A stretch of 9,966 nt of DNA, from the NCBI GenBank assembly GCA_016839955.1, contig JAEOTI010000269.1, positions 1-9,966 of the forward strand. The letters are read 5' to 3'. The notes under the pieces were generated by a model that saw only the letters and a program-made list of their open reading frames with translations, did not search any database and was not told where the DNA came from. The position numbers were made by a program, and so were the translations under genes. Origin of the DNA: Candidatus Hodarchaeota archaeon. Its GTDB lineage: Archaea > Asgardarchaeota > Heimdallarchaeia > Hodarchaeales > YT1-057. Positions 1 to 7,448 of this stretch are shown here, piece by piece (position 1 is the first letter of the stretch; each line of letters opens with the position of its first letter).

Positions 1-83
1 ATTGGGATGATTTCTTTAGCTAAAAAAACTTGAATGTTACTTTGAAGTAATTTATGTTCCTCGGATAGTGATAAATCAAGCAT
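1..83 (-). CDS. acyl-CoA dehydrogenase, N-terminal fragment (runs off window)
   Basis: Seen: on the minus strand an ATG at 83-81 opens a frame that stays open to the window edge, giving 27 codons that begin MLDLSLSEEHKLLQ and continue …FLAKEIIP. This matches the N-terminal helix of acyl-CoA dehydrogenases and closely parallels the complete copy at 5927 (MDFEWSEEEKLFRQ…FAQKEIAP). A good Shine-Dalgarno, AAGGATGAG on the minus strand (about 89-97), lies 5 nt upstream of the ATG and supports this start. Known of the family: FAD-dependent alpha,beta-dehydrogenation of acyl-CoA in the cytoplasm, with electrons passed to ETF. Context: it is divergent from the methyltransferase/etfBA block, so the ETF genes sit between two acyl-CoA dehydrogenases. 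Catalytic residues lie outside the window, so substrate and completeness cannot be judged. The short length makes this a strong guess, not a certainty. Confidence 0.75.
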   Translation of the reverse strand, partial: MLDLSLSEEHKLLQSNIQVFLAKEIIP

Positions 84-121
84 ATTAACTCATCCTTCGG
101 ATCGGGAAAGAGTACACAATC

Positions 122-129
122 CTATAAAC
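122..129. promoter_or_regulatory. TATA-like box in the divergent intergenic region
   Basis: Between the divergent genes (84-180) the sequence CTATAAAC on the plus strand reads GTTTATAG on the minus strand, so it is TATA-like both ways. On the plus strand it would place transcription starts near 150, just upstream of the AAGGTGG at 165-171. On the minus strand it lies about 40 nt before the acyl-CoA dehydrogenase ATG. This is inference from spacing and composition only; no BRE is clear. Confidence 0.3.
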
Positions 130-164
130 TCATTTCGTTTGCTTGAAATTGATAGAGAAAAATC

Positions 165-171
165 AAGGTGG
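165..171 (+). promoter_or_regulatory. Shine-Dalgarno-like AAGGTGG ahead of a non-canonical start
   Basis: AAGGTGG ends 9 nt before ATC at 181, the first sensible codon of the methyltransferase frame. No ATG, GTG or TTG follows in that frame until 385, which is already inside the methyltransferase core. The ribosome-site spacing therefore marks 181 as the ancestral or actual initiation point. Confidence 0.4.
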
Positions 172-180
172 GTGTAATCA

Positions 181-963
181 ATCGATCGTAACGACTGGGA
201 TATTGTCTCAGATTCCTGGAGCTCTCTAGTAAGACCAGGTGGAACTCCACATCATCAAGCGATATTAAATCCGTGTATTATTGAGTTATTAAAACCTGTA
301 AAGGATAAAAAAATCCTTGATGCTGGTTGTGGTGAAGGATATATATCACGAGAACTTGAAAAACAAGGTGCTAGGGTAATTGGTGTGGATTTTTCAACAC
401 AAATGATTGATAAATGTCAAGAATCAGCAAAAGAATTACCGGAATTTAACGGTGAATACTACTGTGCTGATATTACAAACATGCCCTTTCTAGATACTAG
501 CACTATTGACAAAATAATAAGTACCCTCTGTTTTCCCAATTTAGAAACCTCTATCGTAAAGAACGCTCTTTTAGAATTTCATCGAGTTCTCAAACCTAAT
601 GGAGAATTGGTCTTTTCAATTCTTCATCCGTGTTTTGAACCAGGCTTAGGCGGCTGGGAACTTGGAGAAAAGGATAGTTCCGGTCGAAGGAAAGGTAAAT
701 TTTTCAAAATAGATCATTATTTCCAAGAACAATCATATGAACGTATTTGGAAGGGTCCTGAAGGCAAATTTCCCCAACCGATGGTATTTGTTCACCGAAC
801 TTTAGAGGATTATTTTTCTTTGATATCAAATGCCTCATTTACCGTCGAACAAGTTAAAGAGCCTTTTCCAACAAAAGAAGCTATTCAGAAAAACCCAAAT
901 TGGTTTGATAAGGAACAACGGGTACCTTTTTTCCTTGTATTCAAATGCCAGTCAATAAAATAA
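181..963 (+). CDS. class I SAM-dependent methyltransferase with no canonical start codon
   Basis: Seen: read in frame from 181, the protein is about 260 residues. It begins IDRNDWDIVSDSWSSLV, then has SAM-binding motif I ILDAGCGEGYISREL (about 45-59), acidic motif GVDFS (about 67-71), motif IV/V-like YYCADITNMPF and FHRVLKPNGELVFSILHP, and ends FFLVFKCQSIK. This is a complete Methyltransf_11/25-type Rossmann methyltransferase. The first usual start codon (GTG, 385) lies after motif I and would destroy SAM binding, so it is not the true start. An in-frame TAA at 175-177 blocks extension upstream, and no ATG occurs between 84 and 180. Either initiation uses ATC at 181 (AAGGTGG ends 9 nt upstream), or the start codon was lost by mutation or sequencing error. 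Substrate unknown. The next gene begins 72 nt downstream with no obvious terminator, so it may be co-transcribed with etfBA. Confidence 0.75.
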   Translation: MDRNDWDIVSDSWSSLVRPGGTPHHQAILNPCIIELLKPVKDKKILDAGCGEGYISRELEKQGARVIGVDFSTQMIDKCQESAKELPEFNGEYYCADITNMPFLDTSTIDKIISTLCFPNLETSIVKNALLEFHRVLKPNGELVFSILHPCFEPGLGGWELGEKDSSGRRKGKFFKIDHYFQEQSYERIWKGPEGKFPQPMVFVHRTLEDYFSLISNASFTVEQVKEPFPTKEAIQKNPNWFDKEQRVPFFLVFKCQSIK

Positions 964-1035
964 TTGTGAAGTAAACTATTAACCATTAGCAGAAAAATGG
1001 AAAAAAGATAATTTTAAGGCAAGGAGACTATTCTA

Positions 1036-1833
1036 ATGCCATTTAATGTTCTAGTTTTCGTCAAACAAGTTCCTGAGATTGCGGATGTCAAGATAAATCC
1101 TGAAACAGGTACAATAATTAGAGAAGGGGTTCCTAGTATCCTTAATCCTTTTGATGAGTTTGCAGTAGAAGAAGCTCTTCGTATAAAAGAAAAATACGGC
1201 GGAGAGGTTATTGTAGCGACAATGGGACCTCCACAAGCATCCGAGGCTTTAAGAAAATGCTTGGCCATGGGATCTGATCGTGCAATTCTACTATCAGATC
1301 GAGCATTTGCTGGTGCAGACACATGGGCGACATCAAGGACTTTAGCTGAACTGGCTCAGAGAATAGAATATGACATTATAATCTGTGGTAAACAAGCTAT
1401 TGACGGTGATACTGCACAAGTAGGTCCTGAAGTGGCAGAGCATCTTGGAATCCCTCAAATAACTTATGTACGAAAGGTTGAGCTCGATCCAGAACGGAAT
1501 CGAGTTACAGCTGAGAGAGAAACTGAAGAAGGTTATGAAATCTTACAGTGTAAATTACCTATTCTTTTGACGGCAATTAAGGGGCTTAATGAGCCAAGGA
1601 TTCCTTCTTTAATGGGTATCATGAAAGCCAAGAAAAAAGAAATTAAAACAATGTCATGTGCGGATATAGGATTAGATCCAGCCTTAGTAGGGTTAAAAGG
1701 ATCTCCAACACAAGTTGTCGAAGTATTTTCTCCTAAGACTAAAAGAGACGGATTCAAGGTTAATGCTTTAGATGACATAACTCCCGCGGTCAATCATATC
1801 ATTGATTATTTGGGGAAGGAAGGCTTTCTATAA
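1036..1833 (+). CDS. etfB: electron transfer flavoprotein, beta subunit
   Basis: Forms a heterodimer with EtfA in the cytoplasm and carries electrons between acyl-CoA dehydrogenases and other redox partners. Seen: 265 residues, the usual length. The N-terminus (FNVLVFVKQVPEI) and LNPFDEFAVEEALRIKE (about 36-52) are typical of EtfB. GDTAQVGPE (124-132) lies in the nucleotide-binding loop, and LNEPRIPSLMGIMKAKKK (184-201) is the EtfB signature. The GDTAQVGP form is the one associated with a second FAD in bifurcating ETFs, in contrast to the AMP-binding loop of mitochondrial ETF; that functional reading is inference. Start: ATG at 1036 with AAGGAG at 1021-1026. It is followed after 12 nt by etfA, whose ribosome site overlaps the etfB stop, so the two are co-transcribed and probably translationally coupled. 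A minus-strand open frame at 1014-1322 is only a shadow. Confidence 0.96.
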   Translation: MPFNVLVFVKQVPEIADVKINPETGTIIREGVPSILNPFDEFAVEEALRIKEKYGGEVIVATMGPPQASEALRKCLAMGSDRAILLSDRAFAGADTWATSRTLAELAQRIEYDIIICGKQAIDGDTAQVGPEVAEHLGIPQITYVRKVELDPERNRVTAERETEEGYEILQCKLPILLTAIKGLNEPRIPSLMGIMKAKKKEIKTMSCADIGLDPALVGLKGSPTQVVEVFSPKTKRDGFKVNALDDITPAVNHIIDYLGKEGFL

Positions 1834-1838
1834 GGAGG
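1832..1838 (+). promoter_or_regulatory. Shine-Dalgarno of etfA overlapping the etfB stop
   Basis: AAGGAGG begins within the TAA stop of etfB (1831-1833) and sits 7 nt before the etfA ATG. It is a near-perfect site that fixes the start, and its overlap with the stop codon suggests coupled translation to give equal subunit amounts. Confidence 0.8.
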
Positions 1839-1845
1839 AAAAAAT

Positions 1846-3042
1846 ATGTTAGAAATTGACCTCGATGCATGTGTGGGGTGTGGTCGTTGCATCAAAGTCT
1901 GTCCTTTTGATGCATTAAAATTAGTTGACGAAAAAGCAATTCTTGACGAACTTGTCTGTACTTTATGTGGGGCTTGCGCCAGACCTGGTCTATGTCCTGA
2001 AAATGCTATCACATTAGAACGTAAGCAAGTAGACCCGTCTAAATTCGTTGATTATAAGGGTGTTTGGGTGTTTACGGAACAAGTCGAAGGTAAAATTAGA
2101 TCCGTGGCAATTGAACTTTTTGGAGAAGGAAAGAAATTAGCTGAACAATTGGAACAGCAACTCGTTGCAGTTGTTCTTGGAAATGACCTGAAAGGACTTC
2201 CAGATGAACTCACAAAGTATGGTGTAGATCGTATCATCGTTGCTGAACATGAATATCTTACAAATTATACAACTGATGCCTATACAACCGTTTTAACAGG
2301 GTTAATTGAAAAAGAGAAACCTTCAATCGTACTTTATGGTGCAACAGTTAATGGACGTGATTTGGCTCCTCGCCTTGCAGCTCGCCTTGGAGTAGGGTTA
2401 ACCGCAGATTGTACTGGTTTAAGCATTGATGACAAAGGTCAATTGATTCAGACTCGTCCCGCCTTTGGAGGGAATATTATGGCTTCAATTGTCTCTCCAA
2501 CAACTCGCCCTCAGATGGCTACGGTAAGACCTAATGTTTTCAAAAAATCAAAACGTCAACCAGATGCTACTGCACCAATAGAACGAATCATTGTAAAATT
2601 AAGCCCACTGGGTAACCGGGCGAAGATAAAAGAAAGTGTTAGGGAAGTTTCTGAAGATGAATTATCAATTCATGAAGCTGATGTCGTTGTTTCTGTGGGA
2701 AGAGGTATAGCAAATCCAGAAAATATCTCGCTTGCTGAAGAACTCGCAAAAGAACTGAGTGCTGCAGTTGGGGGGTCTCGTCCACTTGTAGATCAAGGAT
2801 GGATGTCTCATCAAAGGCAAGTAGGTCAAAGTGGTAGAACAATCTCACCAAAGCTCTACATTGCTCTAGGCATCTCGGGAGCTATCCAGCACTTCGTTGG
2901 TATGAGCCAATCTGAACGAATAATTGCCATAAATGAGGATCCTAAAGCGCCAATTTTTGAATTTGCGGATATAGGTATTGTTGGAGATATTTTTAAAGTC
3001 GTTCCAGCCCTTATTAAGGCTATTCGTGAAAATCGCTCCTAA
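1846..3042 (+). CDS. etfA: electron transfer flavoprotein, alpha subunit with N-terminal 2x[4Fe-4S] ferredoxin domain
   Basis: Seen: 398 residues, about 65 more than a plain EtfA. The extension is a bacterial-type ferredoxin domain: cluster 1 is C9-x2-C12-x2-C15-x3-C19-P. Cluster 2 is C38-x2-C41-x2-C44-x5-C50-P, two residues longer than the usual CxxCxxCxxxCP. The EtfA N-domain starts near YKGVWVFTEQ (residue ~69). The FAD-binding C-domain has VDQGW (315), RQVGQSGRT (324-332), PKLYIALGISGAIQH (335-349), AINEDPKAPIF (about 361-371) and DIGIVGDIFKVVPAL near the end, all diagnostic. Family knowledge: ferredoxin-fused EtfA proteins occur in ETFs working with lactate, caffeyl-CoA or other acyl-CoA dehydrogenases in anaerobes, often with electron bifurcation. 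Inference: here it links acyl-CoA oxidation to ferredoxin or quinone reduction. No EtfD/FixC-type quinone oxidoreductase is visible in the window. Probably ends the etfBA transcript. Confidence 0.96.
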   Translation: MLEIDLDACVGCGRCIKVCPFDALKLVDEKAILDELVCTLCGACARPGLCPENAITLERKQVDPSKFVDYKGVWVFTEQVEGKIRSVAIELFGEGKKLAEQLEQQLVAVVLGNDLKGLPDELTKYGVDRIIVAEHEYLTNYTTDAYTTVLTGLIEKEKPSIVLYGATVNGRDLAPRLAARLGVGLTADCTGLSIDDKGQLIQTRPAFGGNIMASIVSPTTRPQMATVRPNVFKKSKRQPDATAPIERIIVKLSPLGNRAKIKESVREVSEDELSIHEADVVVSVGRGIANPENISLAEELAKELSAAVGGSRPLVDQGWMSHQRQVGQSGRTISPKLYIALGISGAIQHFVGMSQSERIIAINEDPKAPIFEFADIGIVGDIFKVVPALIKAIRENRS

Positions 3043-3126
3043 AAATAAACAAAATGATGAGAAAACTCTTGAGAACATATCTCACACTAGTAGAGATTGA
3101 TACTCATCGATTTAACCTTATTTAGT

Positions 3127-3146
3127 CGGGAGCTCTTTTTTTTTTT
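3127..3146 (+). terminator. T-tract terminator downstream of etfA
   Basis: CGGGAGCTC followed by eleven consecutive T residues (3136-3146). No convincing stem precedes it beyond the GAGCTC palindrome, which fits the U-tract-driven termination of archaea. It separates etfBA from the surface-protein gene about 120 bp further on. Confidence 0.55.
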
Positions 3147-3152
3147 ATTAGT

Positions 3153-3162
3153 AGATTATACT
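3153..3162 (+). promoter_or_regulatory. possible TATA box for the surface-protein gene
   Basis: AGATTATACT lies just after the T11 tract. It would put transcription starts near 3180-3190, giving a leader of about 80 nt that contains the hairpin at 3219-3250. Inference from composition and position only. Confidence 0.25.
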
Positions 3163-3218
3163 GTGAAAAGATTGAAAAACGGGAGATCCAAACTTCCAAG
3201 CATCTAAATAACAAAATC

Positions 3219-3250
3219 CGTTTTAGGTCTGCAAGATTGCAGCAAAAACG
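3219..3250 (+). other. two-tier hairpin in the leader of the surface-protein gene
   Basis: Outer stem CGTTTT (3219-3224) pairs with AAAACG (3245-3250). Inner stem CTGCA (3229-3233) pairs with TGCAG (3238-3242) around an AGAT loop, with an AGGT/CA internal loop between. It ends only 7 nt before the ribosome site GAGGAT (3258-3263), so it could affect initiation or mRNA stability. Function is inference. Confidence 0.4.
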
Positions 3251-3267
3251 ACTTCAAGAGGATTATA

Positions 3268-5778
3268 ATGTCTTTCAATAAAAATAAAATATTTATTAGA
3301 TCACTTGCCGTTATTGTCGGTATTTTTCTTCTCTTACAACAAACAATGGCGACTCCAATCAGTATATCAGATGCAGATGTTGTCCCAGTTGAAGATATCG
3401 AAGAAATTAGAAGTAACTTAGTTACCCCGGTACTCAATGAACCTTTGAATACTTCATTTTACTCTATCCCACAAAATTTTAGTCAATCCCGAGTTTATTG
3501 GGGTGGAAAAACCAATAGTACTAATTATTCTGATATAGTCGCAAGTGAGACTGCAATTAATTATGGTGCTATGAGTTTTTTTCCTAGCACCTTAGATCCA
3601 CCACCAGGAGCAATTAATGAAAATTTACGAACCGGTGACGACCTTGTAGTTGAAGCTTGGAATGAGTACACCTATCCCAGAGCAGTTGAGGTTAAAACTA
3701 ATGATTCTGCCTCTCTCTATGTTGCTGGATTTCCACCAATTAGCCTACATTATGGTTATTCCGTAACTTTTGAAGCGAGACAAGGATCGTATCAATATCC
3801 TTTCCTACTTGACTTAAAGGGTCCAACAATTTTGAGAACGAATGTGCGAGATGATGATGCCACGATTTCAATTAAAATGTCAAATACAACTGGTGGCTTA
3901 ACATTATGGTCATATACTTATAGTGTGCGAGAACATAATGATTTGGCCTTTATTCCTCCATGGACTGGTCTTTTTAACATAACAGTCACATCTGCTGCTG
4001 CTGTTGATACTCTGGTAACGCTTTCACCAATTCTAATAAATAACTTTGAACCAATTAATATTCCTCTAAATTCATCAATTGAGGGAACAGTATGTGACCC
4101 ATTAAAATGCGGTGATGAAGATACTTGCAATTATGATGAAAATAGCCCAACTTACGAATTTTTCTCAGCTGATCTCCAGGAGAACCACGAATATCGCCTT
4201 GCTGTTAATATTGAATCTAGAGCTGAAATAAGTGGAACAAGCTGTGGTTTATGTTACATGTATTCGTTTTTCCAACTCGCTGGTAATACATCTTATGTTT
4301 CAGGATCTTATGACGAAGAAGGCTATATTTTCAAAGCGCGTAGCAATACCACATGGATAGGGACCTTGAAAGCCTGGGCAGACTGCATCGAATATTCTAT
4401 CTACTTCCAAGATTTGGGGATATTTGAACTGGAAATGGAAGTGCCACCGACTGAAATACCTATCAATCAACCAATAAATATAACTGGAGTCTCAGGTGAC
4501 TACTATAAGTTTACATTGTCTGTACCTTCAGTTGTTGCCTTCAATTATACAGGAGTCAATCCTAATCTAATCAATATCGTCCATATGCCTGATGAAAACA
4601 CTATGAATCCAATTTCAAATGATAATATGGATCAAAAAGATGGAAATCTGTTTGGCGATTACCCCGGACAATTATATGGAGGGTTATCTGAGTGGTTTTG
4701 GCTTCCGGCTGGTGATGTAATTTTTGAATGGAATGCAGATGGTAACACAACATTCATGATCTACTCAGTCCCAGTGCAATCATTGACATCTGTTCAAAAC
4801 CTTATTTTTAGTAATACAACAATTTTTGCTCTAGAGCTACCAACACCTGATTTTACAATTTATGATCTGCTATTCAATTACACAGCTCACTACAATGAAT
4901 CTTACTGGTATGAATGGGGACTTTATGCTGCAGGAAATGAAGATCCAATAGACACCGGAGAATTCGAAGTTGGTAATTACTTTGATGGTTCTGCTTGGCA
5001 GGAAATAGGCTGGGGGCAAGGTAATGGTACAATGCCCTACCGATGCTTACAACATTTCTCCGTTCTGAGAAGAGTACTTTTGATCAGAGTATGGGAAGCT
5101 TACAATGAAACTGATGTATTAAAGAACCAAATGTTTGAGTTTTCAGGATCACTTCGTGCAGAGTGGACATCTCTTAACGCTGCTAACAAATCTGTTCTTT
5201 CCCCATATACTGCTGTCTCTTGTTACTATGTTCCTCAGACCACTCCAACAAACCCCGGTAGTACTGTAGAATATAGCATAAACGATGACATTTCAATTCA
5301 CCAAAACCAACTGTTCCAAATCCCACTTAGTACGGTTGCTGGAACTATCTACAATATCTCTGTTATCATGAATGATACTAATGCGGCTTTTGATACCATC
5401 CCCACAGTTACTAGTGGAAATATTGGAACTGCAATCTTTAAACCGGTGAATGAGTCAAATTATCGTCGAGAATACCTGTTTATCGCTGATAGTTCAGAAG
5501 CATTCCTCTTCATTCGTATAGCAAGGGTTGATTCTGGTGGTTACCTTAACTCGACCATTAGAGTTACCTTAACATCTATCGGTGCGCCCACACTCTCATT
5601 TACATTACCTCCTTCCCTTAAATATGAGTATAATGCCACTATTAGCTCCAAAGAGGTTAAGTTATCAACCCCCAAGAAAAAAGAGAAAGATTCTCCCGGA
5701 TTTCTCCTACCAATGTTGCTTATGGGATTATCCTCAATGGCTCTTTTGACAGTTCATCGACGACGACAAAACAACTAG
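3268..5778 (+). CDS. secreted, heavily N-glycosylated surface protein with PGF-CTERM-like anchor
   Basis: Not recognised as a named family. Seen: 836 residues. The N-terminus is a signal sequence (MSFNKNKIFIRS then AVIVGIFLLLQQTMA, cleavage near residue 29). The C-terminus is KKKEKDSPGF (PGF at 810-812), a hydrophobic segment LLPMLLMGLSSMALLTV, then HRRRQNN, the tripartite arrangement of archaeosortase-processed PGF-CTERM proteins. The body is beta-rich with about 24 N-x-S/T sequons spread throughout. Six cysteines cluster between 276 and 373 (C276, C281, C287, C326, C329, C373), probably disulfides. Loosely similar modules recur (near 263-312, 396-445 and 690-720: a polar-Asn start, then Y-x-F/Y-x-L stretches), somewhat like PPC-type beta sandwiches. 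Start: ATG 3268 with GAGGAT 5 nt upstream. It has its own leader and terminator, so it is a single-gene unit between etfBA and the acyl-CoA dehydrogenase. It is probably an S-layer-associated or cell-surface binding protein; ligand unknown. Confidence 0.85.
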   Translation: MSFNKNKIFIRSLAVIVGIFLLLQQTMATPISISDADVVPVEDIEEIRSNLVTPVLNEPLNTSFYSIPQNFSQSRVYWGGKTNSTNYSDIVASETAINYGAMSFFPSTLDPPPGAINENLRTGDDLVVEAWNEYTYPRAVEVKTNDSASLYVAGFPPISLHYGYSVTFEARQGSYQYPFLLDLKGPTILRTNVRDDDATISIKMSNTTGGLTLWSYTYSVREHNDLAFIPPWTGLFNITVTSAAAVDTLVTLSPILINNFEPINIPLNSSIEGTVCDPLKCGDEDTCNYDENSPTYEFFSADLQENHEYRLAVNIESRAEISGTSCGLCYMYSFFQLAGNTSYVSGSYDEEGYIFKARSNTTWIGTLKAWADCIEYSIYFQDLGIFELEMEVPPTEIPINQPINITGVSGDYYKFTLSVPSVVAFNYTGVNPNLINIVHMPDENTMNPISNDNMDQKDGNLFGDYPGQLYGGLSEWFWLPAGDVIFEWNADGNTTFMIYSVPVQSLTSVQNLIFSNTTIFALELPTPDFTIYDLLFNYTAHYNESYWYEWGLYAAGNEDPIDTGEFEVGNYFDGSAWQEIGWGQGNGTMPYRCLQHFSVLRRVLLIRVWEAYNETDVLKNQMFEFSGSLRAEWTSLNAANKSVLSPYTAVSCYYVPQTTPTNPGSTVEYSINDDISIHQNQLFQIPLSTVAGTIYNISVIMNDTNAAFDTIPTVTSGNIGTAIFKPVNESNYRREYLFIADSSEAFLFIRIARVDSGGYLNSTIRVTLTSIGAPTLSFTLPPSLKYEYNATISSKEVKLSTPKKKEKDSPGFLLPMLLMGLSSMALLTVHRRRQNN

Positions 5779-5801
5779 GATTTCATACTACGATACAATT
5801 A

Positions 5802-5856
5802 CTCCAGTTTGTCTAAACATAGAGTTAGCACACTGGAGGAGTATTCTTTTTTTTTT
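5802..5856 (+). terminator. hairpin plus T10 terminator after the surface-protein gene
   Basis: CTCCAGT (5802-5808) pairs with ACTGGAG (5832-5838) around a long A-rich loop, followed by ten T residues (5847-5856). It lies 24 bp after the stop codon and resembles an intrinsic terminator, isolating this gene from the acyl-CoA dehydrogenase. Confidence 0.7.
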
Positions 5857-5926
5857 ACTATTACAAAATCAAGTACATCATGTAAATAAATTAACAGAAA
5901 AGGAACCCAAATGGAGGAAAAATCAA

Positions 5927-7189
5927 ATGGATTTCGAATGGAGCGAAGAAGAGAAGCTATTTCGTCAGTCTGTACGAGATTTTGCACAGAAAGAAATAGC
6001 TCCCATCGCAGAAGAGCTTGATAAGAAAGGCATGACTCATCCTGATATGAAAGAAAAAATGCTTCATGTCCTCAAGGGAATGGCAGACCTTGGTCTTTTA
6101 GGAATTACAATTCCTGATAAGTATGGTGGTGCAGGGGTAGATAAACCATTTACATACGCATGTATAGGTGCGGAAGAATTAGCTAAAGCTGACATTAGTA
6201 TTGCTCTACCTGTGTTTTATCTTGTTGAAGCATCTTGGGCAATCATCCTAGCTAAGTATGGAACAGAAGAAGCTAAAGAAGAAATCCTCCCTCAAGTAGC
6301 CAAGGGTGATATGTTCTTTGGGATAGCAACTACTGAACCTGGTGGTGGTTCAGATCTTTCTGGTTCAGTTACTACAAAAGCAGAGCAGTCAGGTGATAAA
6401 TGGATAATAAACGGTGAGAAGGTTTACATTAGTGGTATTAAAGAATCTCGTGAAATGATACCTGCAGGAGGTATGTATTTTCTCCTAGCTAGAACCGGAA
6501 CAGAACGACCCTCTCATAAAAATATGTCTGCATTTCTATTACCACTCAAAAAAGACTCGCCTGGTATTGAACCAACCCTATTTGAAGATATGGGACGAAT
6601 GGGTGTATCCACTGGCGGTTTTAAGATGACTGATGTGGAGATCCCAAAACATTATCTTATTGGAAAGGAAAATAAAGGATTTTATCATTCAATGGAAGGT
6701 TTTTCGAACGCACGAGTTATTATAGGTGCCACTTGCCTTGGTGCAGCAGAAGCAGGAATGAATATTGGAATTGATTATATAAAACAACGTAAAGCTTTTG
6801 GAAGACCTATTGGGGCTTTTGAAGGAATTCAGTTCGAGTTAGCTGATAATTATTGTTTATTAGAAGCTGATAAGTTATTAACTTACAAAGCTGCTTGGAT
6901 TACAGATAAATTGAATATGGATGGAAGTGCAAATCACTTCGAGGTTGCTATGGCTACAGCAATAGCTAAGTTGCGAGCTCCCCAGGATGCAATCAAAGTT
7001 TTATGGGATGCACAAACATGGCATGGAGCTTTTGGATATACAAAGGAGTGTGCGCTTGAGCGAGGGGTTCGAGGAGTTAGGAGCTATACAGTTGGTGCTG
7101 AAGGTACAATGAACATAATGAAAACAGTCATAGCAAGAGAACTGTTGGGTTCAGACTTTTTAGCTTATAGACAACCTCCTCAACAATGA
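5927..7189 (+). CDS. acyl-CoA dehydrogenase
   Basis: FAD enzyme that oxidises acyl-CoA to trans-2-enoyl-CoA in the cytoplasm and passes electrons to ETF; the natural partner of the etfBA genes upstream. Seen: 420 residues, slightly longer than the usual ~380-400. The N-terminal helical domain is FEWSEEEKLFRQSVRDFAQ…GLLGITIPDKYGGAG (3-70). The FAD-contact loop is TTEPGGGSD (135-143), followed by the middle beta domain (W159 onward). The C-terminal signature is QRKAFGRPIGAFEGIQFELAD (287-307). E392 in AEGTMNIMKTVIARELLG is at the position of the MCAD-type catalytic base. A longer insertion GIKESREMIPAGGMYFLLA (170-188) follows the middle domain's start. Chain-length preference cannot be read. 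Start: ATG 5927 with GGAGGAAA at 5913-5920; the ATG at 5911 is out of frame. It has its own terminator, so it is probably a monocistronic unit. Confidence 0.95.
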   Translation: MDFEWSEEEKLFRQSVRDFAQKEIAPIAEELDKKGMTHPDMKEKMLHVLKGMADLGLLGITIPDKYGGAGVDKPFTYACIGAEELAKADISIALPVFYLVEASWAIILAKYGTEEAKEEILPQVAKGDMFFGIATTEPGGGSDLSGSVTTKAEQSGDKWIINGEKVYISGIKESREMIPAGGMYFLLARTGTERPSHKNMSAFLLPLKKDSPGIEPTLFEDMGRMGVSTGGFKMTDVEIPKHYLIGKENKGFYHSMEGFSNARVIIGATCLGAAEAGMNIGIDYIKQRKAFGRPIGAFEGIQFELADNYCLLEADKLLTYKAAWITDKLNMDGSANHFEVAMATAIAKLRAPQDAIKVLWDAQTWHGAFGYTKECALERGVRGVRSYTVGAEGTMNIMKTVIARELLGSDFLAYRQPPQQ

Positions 7190-7216
7190 TTACCTAGATT
7201 TCATTCCATAAGCTGA

Positions 7217-7247
7217 AGAATTATCCGCTTTGCGGTAATTCTTTTTT
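7217..7247 (+). terminator. strong hairpin terminator after acyl-CoA dehydrogenase
   Basis: AGAATTATCCGC (7217-7228) pairs with GCGGTAATTCT (7232-7242), 11 bp with one bulged T and a TTT loop, running into six T residues (7242-7247). A second T-run follows at 7252-7257. It lies about 27 bp after the stop. The following stretch to 7448 has no gene: it is AT-rich and carries an 11-bp direct repeat TTTTCTTAATG (7289-7299 and 7328-7338). Confidence 0.8.
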
Positions 7248-7431
7248 CCTCTTTTTTGTTAAGAGTATTTATTGTATAAATCTCTATTTTTTCTTAATGA
7301 ATCTCTAAATGTATTTTGAACTCGTTCTTTTCTTAATGGAAGTAGTTTTAAAACTTGATTTATATCTGGTTGCGCAAATGAAGGTTATTCCATGAAACGA
7401 GATTGACAAAGGAAAAAGAATTTCCAAGCAT

Positions 7432-7440
7432 GAAGGAGAT
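7432..7440 (+). promoter_or_regulatory. Shine-Dalgarno of the interrupted methyltransferase
   Basis: GAAGGAGAT lies 8 nt before ATG 7449. Its quality shows that 7449 is a genuine gene start, even though the frame it opens is cut by the IS element after 27 codons. Confidence 0.75.
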
Positions 7441-7448
7441 AAAAACTT

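Noticed and set aside
385..963. Methyltransferase starting at GTG 385
   Set aside because: This would remove SAM motif I (encoded at about 313-357), which is present in the same frame upstream.
1014..3078. Several minus-strand open frames of 60-100 codons within etfBA
   Set aside because: They lie opposite strongly recognised coding sequence and lack ribosome sites and domain features.
7289..7338. Direct repeat TTTTCTTAATG as a possible CRISPR or attachment site
   Set aside because: Only two 11-bp copies in AT-rich intergenic DNA, with no further units and no link to the IS ends.
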